From NCBI RefSeq assembly GCF_016587415.1, contig NZ_BNJI01000001.1:3511501-3575500 (forward strand): a DNA stretch of 64,000 nucleotides, read 5' to 3'. Positions within the stretch are counted from its first letter, which is position 1. Each line of letters begins with the position of its first letter. Position numbers and translations under genes: made by a program. Under the pieces are notes generated by a model, which had not been told where the DNA came from, did no database searches, and was given only the letters and a program-made list of their open reading frames with translations. The DNA is from Ktedonobacter sp. SOSP1-85. GTDB lineage: Bacteria > Chloroflexota > Ktedonobacteria > Ktedonobacterales > Ktedonobacteraceae. This document shows, piece after piece, positions 1-8,725 of the stretch.

Positions 1-977
1 CGACGTACATACTCCAGCAGGTTCGTACGCCGCTCCGGCCATTGTTCTCCGGCGATCTCTGCCACGCGAAGATAGTTAGCTAAGCTCAGTTCCTCGCGAA
101 AAGCCACTTCGGCTGCTGTAAGGGCTTGTGTTCTCTCGCCCATGGTTGCCGCTTCGTCCCGGAGCCACTTCGCGAGAGCTGTCTTTGGTCCTTGAAGAAG
201 GAGACCTTCCTCAGCGATTTTCAAGCCTTGCTCGCGTTCACCCCAGTCATGCAACGCGCTGGCCAGAGTAAGAGCCTCCTGTGCTGTCTCCAGGTGTGCT
301 CGCCCATAGGCTGCTGCTTCTTGCGTGCGACCCACACGTACCAGCATAGCAACGTAGGCTTCGTGCTGCCCTTCAGCACGGGCCAGATGAAGATACTCTT
401 GCAAGCGTTCACGTCGCTCCAGTATATGAAGCCGGGCAACCGTTACTTCAGGTGCTTCTCCATCCCAGGAGTCGTTTTCGCTGACGGTTCCCTGCAAAAC
501 ATGTTGGAGTTGAGGATCGTCCCAGCCTCGGAGGGCCGCATCCTGTGCCGCTGCAAAGACCTCATCGACTCCGTAATCATCAATTTTCCGTTGCCAGGTT
601 TCCAACTTGCTTGCCCATACCTTACACTCTTTGGACGAAAGGTCCACGCTGAGCAAGGCTTCTGTCCAGATAGGGCTAAGGTCTTGAAAGAACCCGCTGG
701 CCTCACCATCTGAATCATCCAGATTGGTCCAGTCAGCCACATATGCTTCAGTAATAGCACCAAGCAAAGCGAGAGCACTGCGACCATCATCTGCCCGGAT
801 CAACACCCAACCCTGCTCAAGCAACTGACGTACCTCATTGACAACTGCGCCCACCTGCCAGTAGGCTTCAGAGGAACGCATCCGGTCCAAGCTGCGTAAA
901 ATAGATTGCACCTGCCGACGTACAGCTTTGGCATCCACCTGTGTCCGCCGGGGTGAAGAGGTATCAAACTTGTCCAT
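1..977 (-). CDS. SWIM zinc finger-family protein, C-terminal-type region (partial, runs off the window)
   Basis: An open frame runs from an ATG at 977 through position 1 without a stop, so at least 325 residues are encoded and the end lies outside the window. The protein starts MDKFDTSSPRR and is helical, with phrases such as VRRQVQSILRSLDRMRSSEAY, AYVADWTNLDDSDGEASGFF and EYLHLARAEGQHEAYVAMLV. From memory these resemble the helical-repeat part that follows the CxCx(n)CxHC zinc finger of bacterial SWIM-domain proteins. The zinc finger itself is not seen, so this may be a separate downstream ORF of a split gene or a SWIM-less paralogue. A GGAGG Shine-Dalgarno sits between the stop of the 992-1657 gene and this ATG, 14 bases apart, so the two are probably co-transcribed. 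Function is unknown; family assignment is by recognition only. Confidence 0.6.
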   Translation of the reverse strand, partial: MDKFDTSSPRRTQVDAKAVRRQVQSILRSLDRMRSSEAYWQVGAVVNEVRQLLEQGWVLIRADDGRSALALLGAITEAYVADWTNLDDSDGEASGFFQDLSPIWTEALLSVDLSSKECKVWASKLETWQRKIDDYGVDEVFAAAQDAALRGWDDPQLQHVLQGTVSENDSWDGEAPEVTVARLHILERRERLQEYLHLARAEGQHEAYVAMLVRVGRTQEAAAYGRAHLETAQEALTLASALHDWGEREQGLKIAEEGLLLQGPKTALAKWLRDEAATMGERTQALTAAEVAFREELSLANYLRVAEIAGEQWPERRTNLLEYVR

Positions 978-991
978 GATTGCTTGCCTCC

Positions 992-1657
992 TTAGCGATT
1001 GGCAAACCACACAGCGTAATCCTCCACCAATTGCTGGATCTCGACATCCGCACCTGTGGCCTTCAGATCACACAGGGGAAGTTCATATACCCCATCTTTC
1101 TGCTTCACCGCCACGATGGTGCCATATGTCTCGTCCAGGAAGGTGATGTCCAGAACCTTGACCCGAGCGCCCTGGCGAACCGGCCCGCGCTGATATTCTG
1201 CTACCGTAGCCGCGAAAGGGAAGACCAGATGCTCCTCTAGATACGCATGCCAGATCCGAAACACGGCAAACACGTCGTGATCCTGTGCTCGGTTCACGAT
1301 TTCTTGAATCCGTTTGCCTTGTTCTCCTCCGAGATGGAGCCAGCTAGACTTGGACTCAATCTCTGCGATGGTCCTGGTCACGTCGTCTTCGGTATCACGT
1401 GTTGTCGCCGGTTCCACTTCATCGTTAGACAGATTCATCTCTGACCAGGACATCCCCTCTTCTTCACACCAGGTAATATGAGTGAGAGGCATGCTCTTCA
1501 GTGTGTGGCTATCCCATTGGATGGCCAGGGTTCCCATTTCATCAAAGATCGCACTGATGCGCCCCTGCCACCCACCAATGTTGCGGCCTGTATCTGGATC
1601 GGTGACGTCTGGTTTGACCACGACGCTCTCACCTTTTGTCCAATTTCTGCTTTCCAT
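992..1657 (-). CDS. CcbP-like calcium-binding protein with an N-terminal SH3/KOW-like segment
   Basis: 221 residues from MESRNWTKG. An upstream in-frame ATG at 1699 exists, but GGAAGA lies just before 1657. Residues 1-65 look like a small beta-barrel (KGESVVVKPDV, WQGRISAIFD, GTLAIQWDSHTL), of the sort seen in SH3/KOW domains. Residues about 115-221 resemble the CcbP (cyanobacterial calcium-binding protein) family: a W-x-x-YL-x(n)-L-x-FPF-x-A pattern, then G-x-x-V-x-V, acidic patches, and a final Q-x-x-x-DY-x-x-WF. The same pattern occurs in the 2248-2616 gene, so the two are probably paralogues. CcbP proteins bind Ca2+ through acidic surfaces; that role here is inferred. It is the first gene of a likely two-gene operon with the SWIM-family ORF. 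Confidence 0.6.
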   Translation of the reverse strand: MESRNWTKGESVVVKPDVTDPDTGRNIGGWQGRISAIFDEMGTLAIQWDSHTLKSMPLTHITWCEEEGMSWSEMNLSNDEVEPATTRDTEDDVTRTIAEIESKSSWLHLGGEQGKRIQEIVNRAQDHDVFAVFRIWHAYLEEHLVFPFAATVAEYQRGPVRQGARVKVLDITFLDETYGTIVAVKQKDGVYELPLCDLKATGADVEIQQLVEDYAVWFANR

Positions 1658-1743
1658 TTTTCTTCCAATGTCTAATATTCTCCCTCCTCGGGAATACATG
1701 CCTCAAGTGTATCACACTGACGATTACTTCTGATCAAAGGAAA

Positions 1744-1865
1744 TCAGCCTGTTGAAAAAGCCCAAGTAATCTCATCAATTTGTATTTTGCGAGCAAAATT
1801 TGAGCGTAAAAGACAGTGTTAGTGCAAGATATACTAATCCATTGAAGACTTTTTCAACAGGCTGA
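1744..1865. mobile_element. 122-bp MITE-like element with 17-bp perfect terminal inverted repeats
   Basis: The ends are TCAGCCTGTTGAAAAAG (1744-1760) and its exact reverse complement (1849-1865). The interior is AT-rich with no ORF. Such ends are typical of transposase recognition sites, so this is probably a non-autonomous miniature inverted-repeat element. A target-site duplication is not clear (AA/AAT flanks). It lies just upstream of the CcbP-like/SWIM operon, within the gap 1658-1998, and could affect that operon's promoter. Confidence 0.65.
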
Positions 1866-1874
1866 AATGTTTCT

Positions 1875-1908
1875 TATACTGACCGGCACCCATGTGCCGG
1901 TCAGTATA
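1875..1908. terminator. Perfect 15-bp hairpin with a 4-base loop
   Basis: TATACTGACCGGCAC is followed by loop CCAT and the exact reverse complement. It stands 10 bp from the MITE-like element and 90 bp before the small ORF at 1999. No U-tract follows on either strand, so a terminator role is only possible; it could be a protein-binding palindrome instead. Confidence 0.4.
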
Positions 1909-1998
1909 CCTCATATTTACCTTTGCCCGTTAATAGCGTATGATGATACACAGTATTGAGCAATATTGGGTGTCTTCTTGCTAGAGAGGGGGAAGAGC

Positions 1999-2139
1999 AT
2001 GACGGAAGATGAACAGGCAACCGGAGAGGCTGAGACAACAGTATTGGGACAACTGAAGAAGAAAAGCCGCGAGGAATTACTCTTTCTTCTAGAACAACTT
2101 CTGGAGCGTGAGCCCAACATAGAACCACTGGAGCCATGA
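1999..2139 (+). CDS. Small acidic helical protein, 46 aa (hypothetical)
   Basis: ATG at 1999 is preceded by GAGAGGGGGAAGAGC, a strong Shine-Dalgarno. The product starts MTEDEQATGEAE and continues with a Leu/Glu-rich helix (SREELLFLLEQLLEREP) before a TGA at 2137-2139. It has no signal peptide or membrane segment and is strongly acidic at both ends with a short basic patch (LKKKSR). The Leu spacing suggests a short amphipathic helix that could pair with a partner protein. I do not recognise the family. It is supported by the ribosome binding site and its compact composition. Confidence 0.5.
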   Translation: MTEDEQATGEAETTVLGQLKKKSREELLFLLEQLLEREPNIEPLEP

Positions 2140-2247
2140 AAAGCGTCGATTTAGGTGATCTTATTTCCCCTGTTATTGCATATTTTGCCATATAAGGGGT
2201 TGCTATCTATGATATTGCGACCTGTCTCGTACTGAACCTGGTGGGAC

Positions 2248-2616
2248 TTATAGCTCGTAGCCCTGGTTCACCCAGTAGTGCCAATCCTCAATGGCCTGTT
2301 GGGTCTCCTCATCCACGTGAATACCCTCCAATTGCATCAAAGGAACAGCAAGCGGATGGGGACGCCACCGGATCAGCACGAACATTTCATGCTGGCATTC
2401 CTCATCGGGAGCTATTCCCACGACCTCAACTTCATCTCCCGGTTCCAACGGCGAGATCGCGCGGCGAGCAACACACCGGGCTGAGAACGGAAATTGCAAG
2501 GTGTCGGAAAGATAGTTGTACCAGCTTATCGCCTGCTCTTCTGGGCCATAGGCGTCTACAATGATTTCCATGTGGATGCGCTCTTCACGTTCCTCTTCTT
2601 TGGCGGGACGAGTCAT
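2248..2616 (-). CDS. CcbP-family calcium-binding protein
   Basis: 122 residues from MTRPAKEEEREERI. This start is chosen over the more distal ATG at 2661 because AGGAGGAAGGAG ends directly before it. The family pattern is clear: EERIHMEIIVDAYGPEEQA, then W-Y-YLSDTLQFPFSARC, GDEVEVVGIAPDEEC, a basic/hydrophobic strand and PL-x-QLEGI, ending in a DWHYWVNQGY-like tail. CcbP proteins are small cytosolic Ca2+-binding proteins known from heterocyst cyanobacteria and found in other phyla. Here the role could be calcium buffering or sensing, which is inferred. It stands alone on the minus strand and shares its core with the C-terminal half of the 992-1657 gene. Confidence 0.75.
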   Translation of the reverse strand: MTRPAKEEEREERIHMEIIVDAYGPEEQAISWYNYLSDTLQFPFSARCVARRAISPLEPGDEVEVVGIAPDEECQHEMFVLIRWRPHPLAVPLMQLEGIHVDEETQQAIEDWHYWVNQGYEL

Positions 2617-2767
2617 CTCCTTCCTCCTGATAGGAATAAAGACCAAGAATCTACGAAGCACTATAGTATATAACAGACGCCAAACTGGAGCATTGAGAAA
2701 CTCAGCTCAATCGGAGCAAGACCACTCCATCCTCACAAAATATGCACGAAAAATCACTGCTCCTTCA

Positions 2768-2795
2768 TTGAGGCACCTGGCAAATCTGCTATAAT
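2768..2795 (+). promoter_or_regulatory. Candidate sigma-70 promoter for the 2892 gene
   Basis: TTGAGG (2768-2773), 16-bp spacer, TATAAT (2790-2795). The -10 is a perfect match. It lies 96 bp before the ATG at 2892 on the same strand. Confidence 0.5.
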
Positions 2796-2891
2796 CGAGG
2801 TTAGAGAGATATATCGGTCCCAGGCAATGAGGCAAGCAACCAATCTTGTACCTTCATGAGTACCGAATGCTTCTGAGAAGAGGGAAAAGCG

Positions 2892-3827
2892 ATGCAACAC
2901 CACCAATTGTCTGTCAACGTCAGTGATACTTTTGCCCTCAATGCAGGCTGGTGGGAAGAAACTATGGAGGAAACTGCCTCGGGAAATACTCTTCCCTGTC
3001 GTCTCATTCACCCGCCTGAACCCACGATGTACGATCAAGTGTTTCGCCATCTAGAAGCTATTTCTCGCGCAGCCAAGATTCCACCAAAGTCTCAACTCAA
3101 CTTTGGAGAGGTCACACTGGCAACCATTGCAGTCTGTCTACGTTGGGGAACCTACTTCGCGGTTCTCGCGGACCGGACCAAACCGATCTGGCCGCAGACG
3201 GAGCGGGAAGAGATCAGCATGATCGCCGATGATGAAATGGCACGAATCAACATCGAAGCCTCGGCGGCGCTTGCTCAATGGATTGAGTTGATGCGAACAG
3301 ATGACGGTTGCTTTCGGAAAATGGTCAAAACGGCGCAGGTCCTTCCCATGCTTCCACCACTTCTCGACGAGAGGACCAACGATAAATTGTACCAGACCAT
3401 CAGCTCCATCAACTCGGCTCAATCGCGCCAGAACTTCTTTGAGATGCTCAAAGAACAATACGGGGATGGACGGCTCGAACAGAAGCGGGAAGAGATTCTG
3501 CCCAATCCCGCTCGCTGGCTCGCCAACGGATTGATCAACGCGTACTGGCGCAACAAGTCGGGCATCGAGGACATTCACGCGGGTGAATGGGAGCCCCGCC
3601 CACTCCTGCAACGGCGCATTACACCCATACAAGAATATGCCATCGTACAGAAAGTCGCTGAAGGAATGGTGCCCAGCATGCATGCAATCTACAATGTTAT
3701 CAATAAGAAGAGCGAAGATGGCTGGGAAGAACGGGCTTTATCGCTCGCGATGAATTTTTCGCCCCCAGATTGTTGGTCGCTTTCTGAGCAAACAGCAGAG
3801 GTGCTACTCGAAGGGGCTGAACCGTGA
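2892..3827 (+). CDS. Hypothetical protein, 311 aa
   Basis: ATG at 2892 is preceded by GAGGGAAAAGCG, a usable ribosome binding site. The protein is soluble, without signal peptide or membrane segments. Visible features are a helical, Trp-rich N-terminal half (AGWWEETMEE, LRWGTYFAVLADRTKPIWPQ) and a charged C-terminal half (EWEPRPLLQRRITPIQEYAI, KSEDGWEERALSLAMNF). I do not recognise a family or catalytic motif. It is monocistronic, between the CcbP-like genes and a stretch of IS-like direct repeats, so it sits in an accessory setting. Codon use is less GC-rich than the metabolic genes further on. Confidence 0.75.
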   Translation: MQHHQLSVNVSDTFALNAGWWEETMEETASGNTLPCRLIHPPEPTMYDQVFRHLEAISRAAKIPPKSQLNFGEVTLATIAVCLRWGTYFAVLADRTKPIWPQTEREEISMIADDEMARINIEASAALAQWIELMRTDDGCFRKMVKTAQVLPMLPPLLDERTNDKLYQTISSINSAQSRQNFFEMLKEQYGDGRLEQKREEILPNPARWLANGLINAYWRNKSGIEDIHAGEWEPRPLLQRRITPIQEYAIVQKVAEGMVPSMHAIYNVINKKSEDGWEERALSLAMNFSPPDCWSLSEQTAEVLLEGAEP

Positions 3828-4069
3828 TTGTGCCCTTGGTGCGGCAAAAAGATTCGCTCTCGCACAAAAAGCGACCTTTTCCAGTCAGGCGGGTTGAATC
3901 TGGACTAATTTGGGCGCACTACTTCATGAGAAAATCTTACCCAGGTAGATGCTATCAGCAATAACCTTCTTTTGCCCTCTGCCATAAAATAGGCTGACGG
4001 GTAATACTACTGGTGAGGTAAGTACCTTTTAAAGTAAGATCTCTCCGTGAGTCAATTCGTTGGTTTGGC

Positions 4070-4195
4070 CCAAATATTTATGATAATAAGTACGGGCAAC
4101 CCAAATGTTTGTGATAAAAATGGCCAAATATTTATGACATAAGGGGTGCCCATAAGCTCGCTTATTGTTGAGGTAATGCCAAATATTTATGATAA
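4070..4195 (+). repeat. Four direct copies of a 17-bp motif (CCAAATATTTATGATAA), IS-end-like
   Basis: Copies are at 4070-4086, 4101-4117 (two changes), 4124-4140 (3' end changed) and 4179-4195. Spacing is 31, 23 and 55 bp, which is irregular. All have the same orientation. They lie in the 414-bp gap between the 2892 gene and the phosphatase gene; nothing else is seen in that gap. Multiple short direct repeats at an end are typical of some IS families (for example IS21-like ends), so this may be an IS end left after deletion. They could also be regulator-binding iterons. Confidence 0.5.
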
Positions 4196-4241
4196 TTTAC
4201 AAATGCATTGCTGTAGGCCTCTCTCGCTTTTCTACCTACAA

Positions 4242-6845
4242 CTACGGCAGTGGGGGGCGCTCGGCGCTTGTGGGCAGCGCCAGGCACTCGCGGTACTCGG
4301 TGCTTTGCATCATATCGCCGCTCTGTCCCTCGTCATCCTGCCGCCACCACCAGAGGCGCTGGCGGACCTCGCGCAGCCCCTCGTCGCCGGGTGTAAAGTA
4401 GATCTCGCCAATATTGTTATAGCCAACGATAAGCGTGCCCGCCTTCCACTTATTGAGCCAGTTGCGGCCCTTGAGAAGCGTCGTGACAAGGGCGTTGCGG
4501 CGCTTGCTCAACGCTTGCTCCAGGTCTGCACTTTTATCCAGAATCTCGTGAGTGACGGCATGGGTAGGCCGGTCGAGCAGCCAGCGCACACTCAAGGGCT
4601 GGCGCTCTGTTTTTTGATGCAGGCGCGTAGTCCTCTGCCGTATCCTCCTGAGCGCGCTTTCTAGTAACCAGGTCATGCCCAGGGCCAGGCGCTGCGGACG
4701 CTGTAGCAGACGGCTAAAGCGCAGGAGCACGCCCCGTTTCCGCTGCCTTGTCTCGGGCGCCCGCGTGTTTTGCAGGTAACGAATGCGATAGACGCGATCC
4801 GGCGGAATCTGTTTAAAGGTGCCTGGCAGCCAGCCCCTGGCGGGCAACACTATCTCCCGCTGGGACCTGTGGGCCGCCATAAGCCTTGGCAGGGACCACC
4901 AGAAGCGGAAGAGGTGCTGGCTAATGTTTCTCACCACAGTCTGGAAAATGAGATTGCTGTCCGGCTTGAGATCCCAGGCCAGGAAGCTGACATAGGGATC
5001 TCGCCCACGACTTTGCAGGCGCAAGAGGCGTGGATAACCAAGCGCCAGGACGGCCATATGTTCGCCTGCGCCCTCATTGCAGAGTGGGCTAGCGGTAAAG
5101 TTGATTAGCCTGGCCGTCTCGCCTGTGTGCATATCCCAGTATTCCATGCTGGAGCCAAAGGCATAATGCACATCTCCAGCCAGAATCACGGCACGCTTGA
5201 GGCCGCTTACGGCCCGCAAAAATTGTTGGAACGCCCCCCATTCTAGCCCCCAGGCCTCACAGTCCATAGAATAATTGTCGTGGGCGCGCAGCTGATTCCA
5301 GAATTGAATATTTTCGATGAAGTCGATGCCCAGTACCGGGGCTGCTGAAATGATTATGTTGACCTGCGCCTCGGGCCGTACAGCCGTGACAATCTGTTCC
5401 TGCAAGGCCTGGGGCGAGAGCAGGCCCGGAAAAGCTTTGGGACTATCGTAGTGACGCTGTGTGCGTGTATCCATGACGATGACCTGGTGGCTGGGGGCTT
5501 CGTAGGTGTAGTGCCAGTGCAAAGCCCGTTTAGAGCGTGCTAGCTCGCCCTGCCCATTGTAGGACAAGGGCATACCGATGAGCTCATCAATCAAGCGTTG
5601 CTCTGTCCCCTCTTGCCCCTGCCAGCTATCGAGCGTTGAGAGCAAGAGCTGCCCAGAGCCGTCTGCAAACTGTTCAGGCGTGTTGCCCCAGGCTTGAAAG
5701 AGGGTATAGGCCAGCAGACCATTGCGCACAATATGTCTGCCTGCCTGACTATTCAGGACATTCTGGCACCACGCACCATCAAGAAACCAGTCATCCGTTA
5801 CATCGTGATCGTCACAGATCATATAGGTCGCGATATTGGCCAGGGCGCGCCGCACATGTGGCAGTTGCGCGCGAAAGCGTTCGAGCTGGGCATTCCATTC
5901 CATGAAGTGTTGCGCATCACGGTCCTGCTGGGCCAGGATGGCAGGCTGGCTGGCTGGATAACGTTGCCAAAGTTCCTCAATTCCCGGAAGTGTCTCGGGC
6001 CAGAGCTGATTGGACCAGGACATCAGGTACATTGAGGCGTATTCGGCGAAGGAGAGCAGGTGGCTATCTGGCGTCTTGGAGGTGAAGAGCGCCTGCTGAT
6101 GGATAATGTCGCGTCGCATGCCGGGAGCAAAATTAGGCGCGGGCTGGCGTACACCTGGCAGTATCTCCAGGCGCTGGCCGCTAAAGAGCGTCTCACCAGC
6201 ATCCATCAGTGCGAAGAGTAGCGGCGGCGCGACGTCGTCCGCGTAGACCTGGTCGCCCGTGAGATAGAGTTGTTGGGGGCGATTAACATGCTCATGATCT
6301 CCCGCCAGGGTGGACTTTTCGATGAGCAGATCAAGCGCCGAGAGCATCTCTCGCCCTGAGCCATGCGCCTTGCGACAGGAGCCGTGGAAGAAGCGCACCT
6401 GCTCTAGCTTGCTCGCGGGAAGCAGGAAGCTTGGCAGGGGATGCCCTGGGTAGACCAGCGAGGCCAGCGGATCATCAGCCTGCTCTGCTGGCCGTAAGAT
6501 GCCTGGCGTATAGAGCTCCTCGCGCTCCGCCTCCTGGTGGGCCTGAAAAGAGAGGTTATAGTAGTAGAGTTCGCCCCAGGCGAGTGGCTCTTCACTTGCC
6601 GAGGCCTGCGCCGTGACTGCGACCAGGTGTAGATTATCCCCCAGACGAACAGTCTTGCGCCTGCCCTGGAAGCGCTCCCGTAATGCTCCACTGGTCTCAG
6701 CGTCTAAGATATGGAGTGTGACCAGGCGTTCGGCTTTAAGCGCCAACCAGACAGTGACCGAGCCTGGTTCCGTCCGTCGTAAGATGGGTCCCGCCAGAAT
6801 TAAGGGTAACTCGTCAAGGCGCTCGGCCAGTGGTGTCCAGGACAT
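4242..6845 (-). CDS. PhoD-like metallophosphatase family protein, 867 aa
   Basis: The enzyme belongs to the PhoD-like group of calcineurin-type metallophosphatases (phosphomonoesterase or phosphodiesterase). Seen directly are HGSCRKAHGSG (residues near 155), the metal motif YLTGDQVYADD, CDDHDVTDDWFLDG, VIVMDTRTQRHYDSP and LAGDVHYAFGSSMEYW. These supply the Asp, His and Asn-type ligands of the two-metal site. Residues 1-110 form a beta-rich N-terminal domain usual in PhoD relatives. There is no Tat or Sec signal, unlike secreted PhoD, so a cytosolic role is likely. The C-terminal 250 residues are basic and less familiar. A purine-rich AGGAGAAGAGAA precedes the ATG. The substrate cannot be deduced. 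Confidence 0.85.
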   Translation of the reverse strand: MSWTPLAERLDELPLILAGPILRRTEPGSVTVWLALKAERLVTLHILDAETSGALRERFQGRRKTVRLGDNLHLVAVTAQASASEEPLAWGELYYYNLSFQAHQEAEREELYTPGILRPAEQADDPLASLVYPGHPLPSFLLPASKLEQVRFFHGSCRKAHGSGREMLSALDLLIEKSTLAGDHEHVNRPQQLYLTGDQVYADDVAPPLLFALMDAGETLFSGQRLEILPGVRQPAPNFAPGMRRDIIHQQALFTSKTPDSHLLSFAEYASMYLMSWSNQLWPETLPGIEELWQRYPASQPAILAQQDRDAQHFMEWNAQLERFRAQLPHVRRALANIATYMICDDHDVTDDWFLDGAWCQNVLNSQAGRHIVRNGLLAYTLFQAWGNTPEQFADGSGQLLLSTLDSWQGQEGTEQRLIDELIGMPLSYNGQGELARSKRALHWHYTYEAPSHQVIVMDTRTQRHYDSPKAFPGLLSPQALQEQIVTAVRPEAQVNIIISAAPVLGIDFIENIQFWNQLRAHDNYSMDCEAWGLEWGAFQQFLRAVSGLKRAVILAGDVHYAFGSSMEYWDMHTGETARLINFTASPLCNEGAGEHMAVLALGYPRLLRLQSRGRDPYVSFLAWDLKPDSNLIFQTVVRNISQHLFRFWWSLPRLMAAHRSQREIVLPARGWLPGTFKQIPPDRVYRIRYLQNTRAPETRQRKRGVLLRFSRLLQRPQRLALGMTWLLESALRRIRQRTTRLHQKTERQPLSVRWLLDRPTHAVTHEILDKSADLEQALSKRRNALVTTLLKGRNWLNKWKAGTLIVGYNNIGEIYFTPGDEGLREVRQRLWWWRQDDEGQSGDMMQSTEYRECLALPTSAERPPLP

Positions 6846-6907
6846 AAGCGAATTTCTCTTCTCCTATCTAATTTTCGGTTCTATAAGAGAAACGTTACAG
6901 CACGCTA

Positions 6908-8173
6908 TTATTTTCTGACGCTGGGGGCGTGGTAGAGCATCTCGCCCGCGTGGCGGACCAGCAGCAGTCCCTCGTCTTCTCGCCCGGCCCAGTCCTCGGG
7001 ATTGATCTCGCGATAATCGCGATAGCCCAGGTTGACCTTGCGGCAGCGCTCCTCGGGGATGGCGGTCGCCAGCGTGACCTGGATGCGCGGTCGCTCGATG
7101 CCTGTGGCGCTATCGTAGGCTCCCGTCCCCTTCACGTGCGTGCTATGAGCCAGAATTGAGCCAGGCACCTGCTTGAAGCGCTCCCATTGCTTAAGGAAGT
7201 GCTCCTGCACATGATAGCCAACCTCGTCGATAAGTGCGCCATGCGTATAAGAGATCTCGCTGATATGTGGTGCATAGATAATGACCTCGCCCCCGTCTGC
7301 GATGGCTGGCTCCGTCTTATACATGGCTTTTGCCGCGGTCCACAAATCGTCATAGCGCGTCGATGGCAGCGAGAGCACCTGTTTAAAGGGTCGCTCAACT
7401 GTTATTACGTTCAAGCGCGCCGAAAGGTCGGCGGCGTCATTGTAGGCATCGATATAGTTGCCTGCGTAGAGTCCATGCAGGGTCTCGCCCTGCATTACCA
7501 GGGCCAGGCAGAGGATGGGGCGGTCCACAAAGGCCGCGGCGCGATGGATAACTCGGCGCACCAGCGTATCCTTCGTGCCGATGGTGAGCATGCTGGTCAG
7601 GCGCGCGCCCAGCCAGTGTGTAAAGTTGATGATATCCGCGCCCGCGATGCCAGGGAAGAGATATTTGGCCCCGCCAGAGAAGCCGACGACCTCGTGCGGG
7701 AAGACCGGCCCGCAGATCACGATCTGGTCATAGTCGAAGATCATACCATTGAGGCGTACGGGAACCGCCTCCGAGAGGATGCCGTTGGTGAGTACCTGGG
7801 CCTCTTCACGTGAGATCACACCAACCGTCTTTAGCACGCCTGCTTTGTCCCAGTGATGGTTATAGATTGCGACATTGGGATAGCGCTCCTGGCGCTCCAC
7901 AGCATCAACGCCAACCAGTTGCGCAATCGCCTCCTCAGACATCGGCGGGTGCGTCCCCAGGGCAATCAAATAATCCAGGCGTTGTACCCTCTGACCCAGC
8001 AGGGCGTATAGCTCGCGGAACAGCAAGGGAAGGGGCGCCGTGCGCGTACTGTCAGGAATAATCACCAGGACGCGCTTACCGTCCAGCGAAAGCTCGCCAA
8101 AGGCCTGCGCCAGGATCTGACGTATCTCTTCCTCACCGAGCGCCTGTTGTGTATAGCCTGTTCCCATACTCAT
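6908..8173 (-). CDS. larA: LarA-type nickel-pincer (lactate racemase family) protein
   Basis: 421 residues from ATG 8173, chosen because GAGAGGTGA stands 7 bases upstream; an ATG at 8194 lacks this. LarA enzymes epimerise 2-hydroxyacids using a nickel pincer nucleotide tethered to a lysine. The key residues align by spacing with L. plantarum LarA (D72, R75, H108, H174, K184, H200): here D41 and R44 in PDSTRTAP, H75 in LGTHPPMSEE, H160 in VFPHEVVGF, K170 in SGGAKYLFPG and H186 in NFTHWLG. The 10- and 16-residue gaps between the last three match exactly. The larB, larC and larE cofactor genes are not in the window. The substrate is uncertain, as the family contains several 2-hydroxyacid racemases. 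Confidence 0.82.
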   Translation of the reverse strand: MSMGTGYTQQALGEEEIRQILAQAFGELSLDGKRVLVIIPDSTRTAPLPLLFRELYALLGQRVQRLDYLIALGTHPPMSEEAIAQLVGVDAVERQERYPNVAIYNHHWDKAGVLKTVGVISREEAQVLTNGILSEAVPVRLNGMIFDYDQIVICGPVFPHEVVGFSGGAKYLFPGIAGADIINFTHWLGARLTSMLTIGTKDTLVRRVIHRAAAFVDRPILCLALVMQGETLHGLYAGNYIDAYNDAADLSARLNVITVERPFKQVLSLPSTRYDDLWTAAKAMYKTEPAIADGGEVIIYAPHISEISYTHGALIDEVGYHVQEHFLKQWERFKQVPGSILAHSTHVKGTGAYDSATGIERPRIQVTLATAIPEERCRKVNLGYRDYREINPEDWAGREDEGLLLVRHAGEMLYHAPSVRK

Positions 8174-8404
8174 GGTAATATCACCTCTCTGCACTTTTCT
8201 CCCATACCGATTAGATCAACGTATTGTAATTCCTTGCATTGTATCATGTGCCTGCTGCCTGGTCGCTTCACTCTCTTTTGGCGTGATACCAGAAAAAGGG
8301 CGTAGGAGATGAGGAGCAATGCTCAGAGAAAGAGGATAATTTCTTGCAATAGAAAGAATTGGCTTTCATTAGTGTTTCTGCTTCAATTGAGGTAATGCTC
8401 GTAA

Positions 8405-8725
8405 CACAAATATATCATTTTAGATATATCTCAGCAACTTGTACAAGAAGCTGGAAAGCGTGCAAATATTAAAGGTGCGCGTGTGTCGTCTCATACTTTC
8501 CGACATACCTTTGCTCGCATGTTTTTAGAGAATGGTGGCGACGTATACAAGCTCTCTGTGCTCCTAGGCCATAGTAGTGTGGTGGTAACTGAAAATTATC
8601 TCAAAGACTTTGAGAGTAGATCAGCCAGGCGTGTACAGTCGAAGCATTCTCCTATAGCTGGTTTGAACTTGGGCAAACCTAAGGGCGGCTATCGTAAAAA
8701 GGCGTCTGATTATCTAGAGGAATGA
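8405..8725 (+). pseudogene. Truncated tyrosine recombinase (catalytic C-terminal fragment)
   Basis: The frame opens just after a TAA at 8402-8404 and reads LDISQQLVQEAGKRANIKG, then SSHTFRHTFARMFLENGGD, LLGHSSVVVTENYLKDF. These are the box II H-x-x-R, the LGH and the nucleophile Tyr of XerC/D- and phage-type integrases. The first catalytic Arg (box I) and the whole N-terminal binding domain are missing, and there is no credible start, although a GTG occurs at 8483. So it is a remnant. It lies about 760 bp from tRNA-Thr, a usual integration site. The regions 8174-8404 and 8726-8905 show nothing else. Confidence 0.75.

Noticed and set aside
126..790. ORFs on both strands inside 126-790 (195, 72 and 115 codons)
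   Set aside because: They are out-of-frame shadows of the long open frame 977-1 on the minus strand, which has a good ribosome binding site and family-like sequence.
4070..4195. CRISPR array
   Set aside because: Repeats are only 17 bp, spacing is irregular (23-55 bp) and no cas genes are seen.
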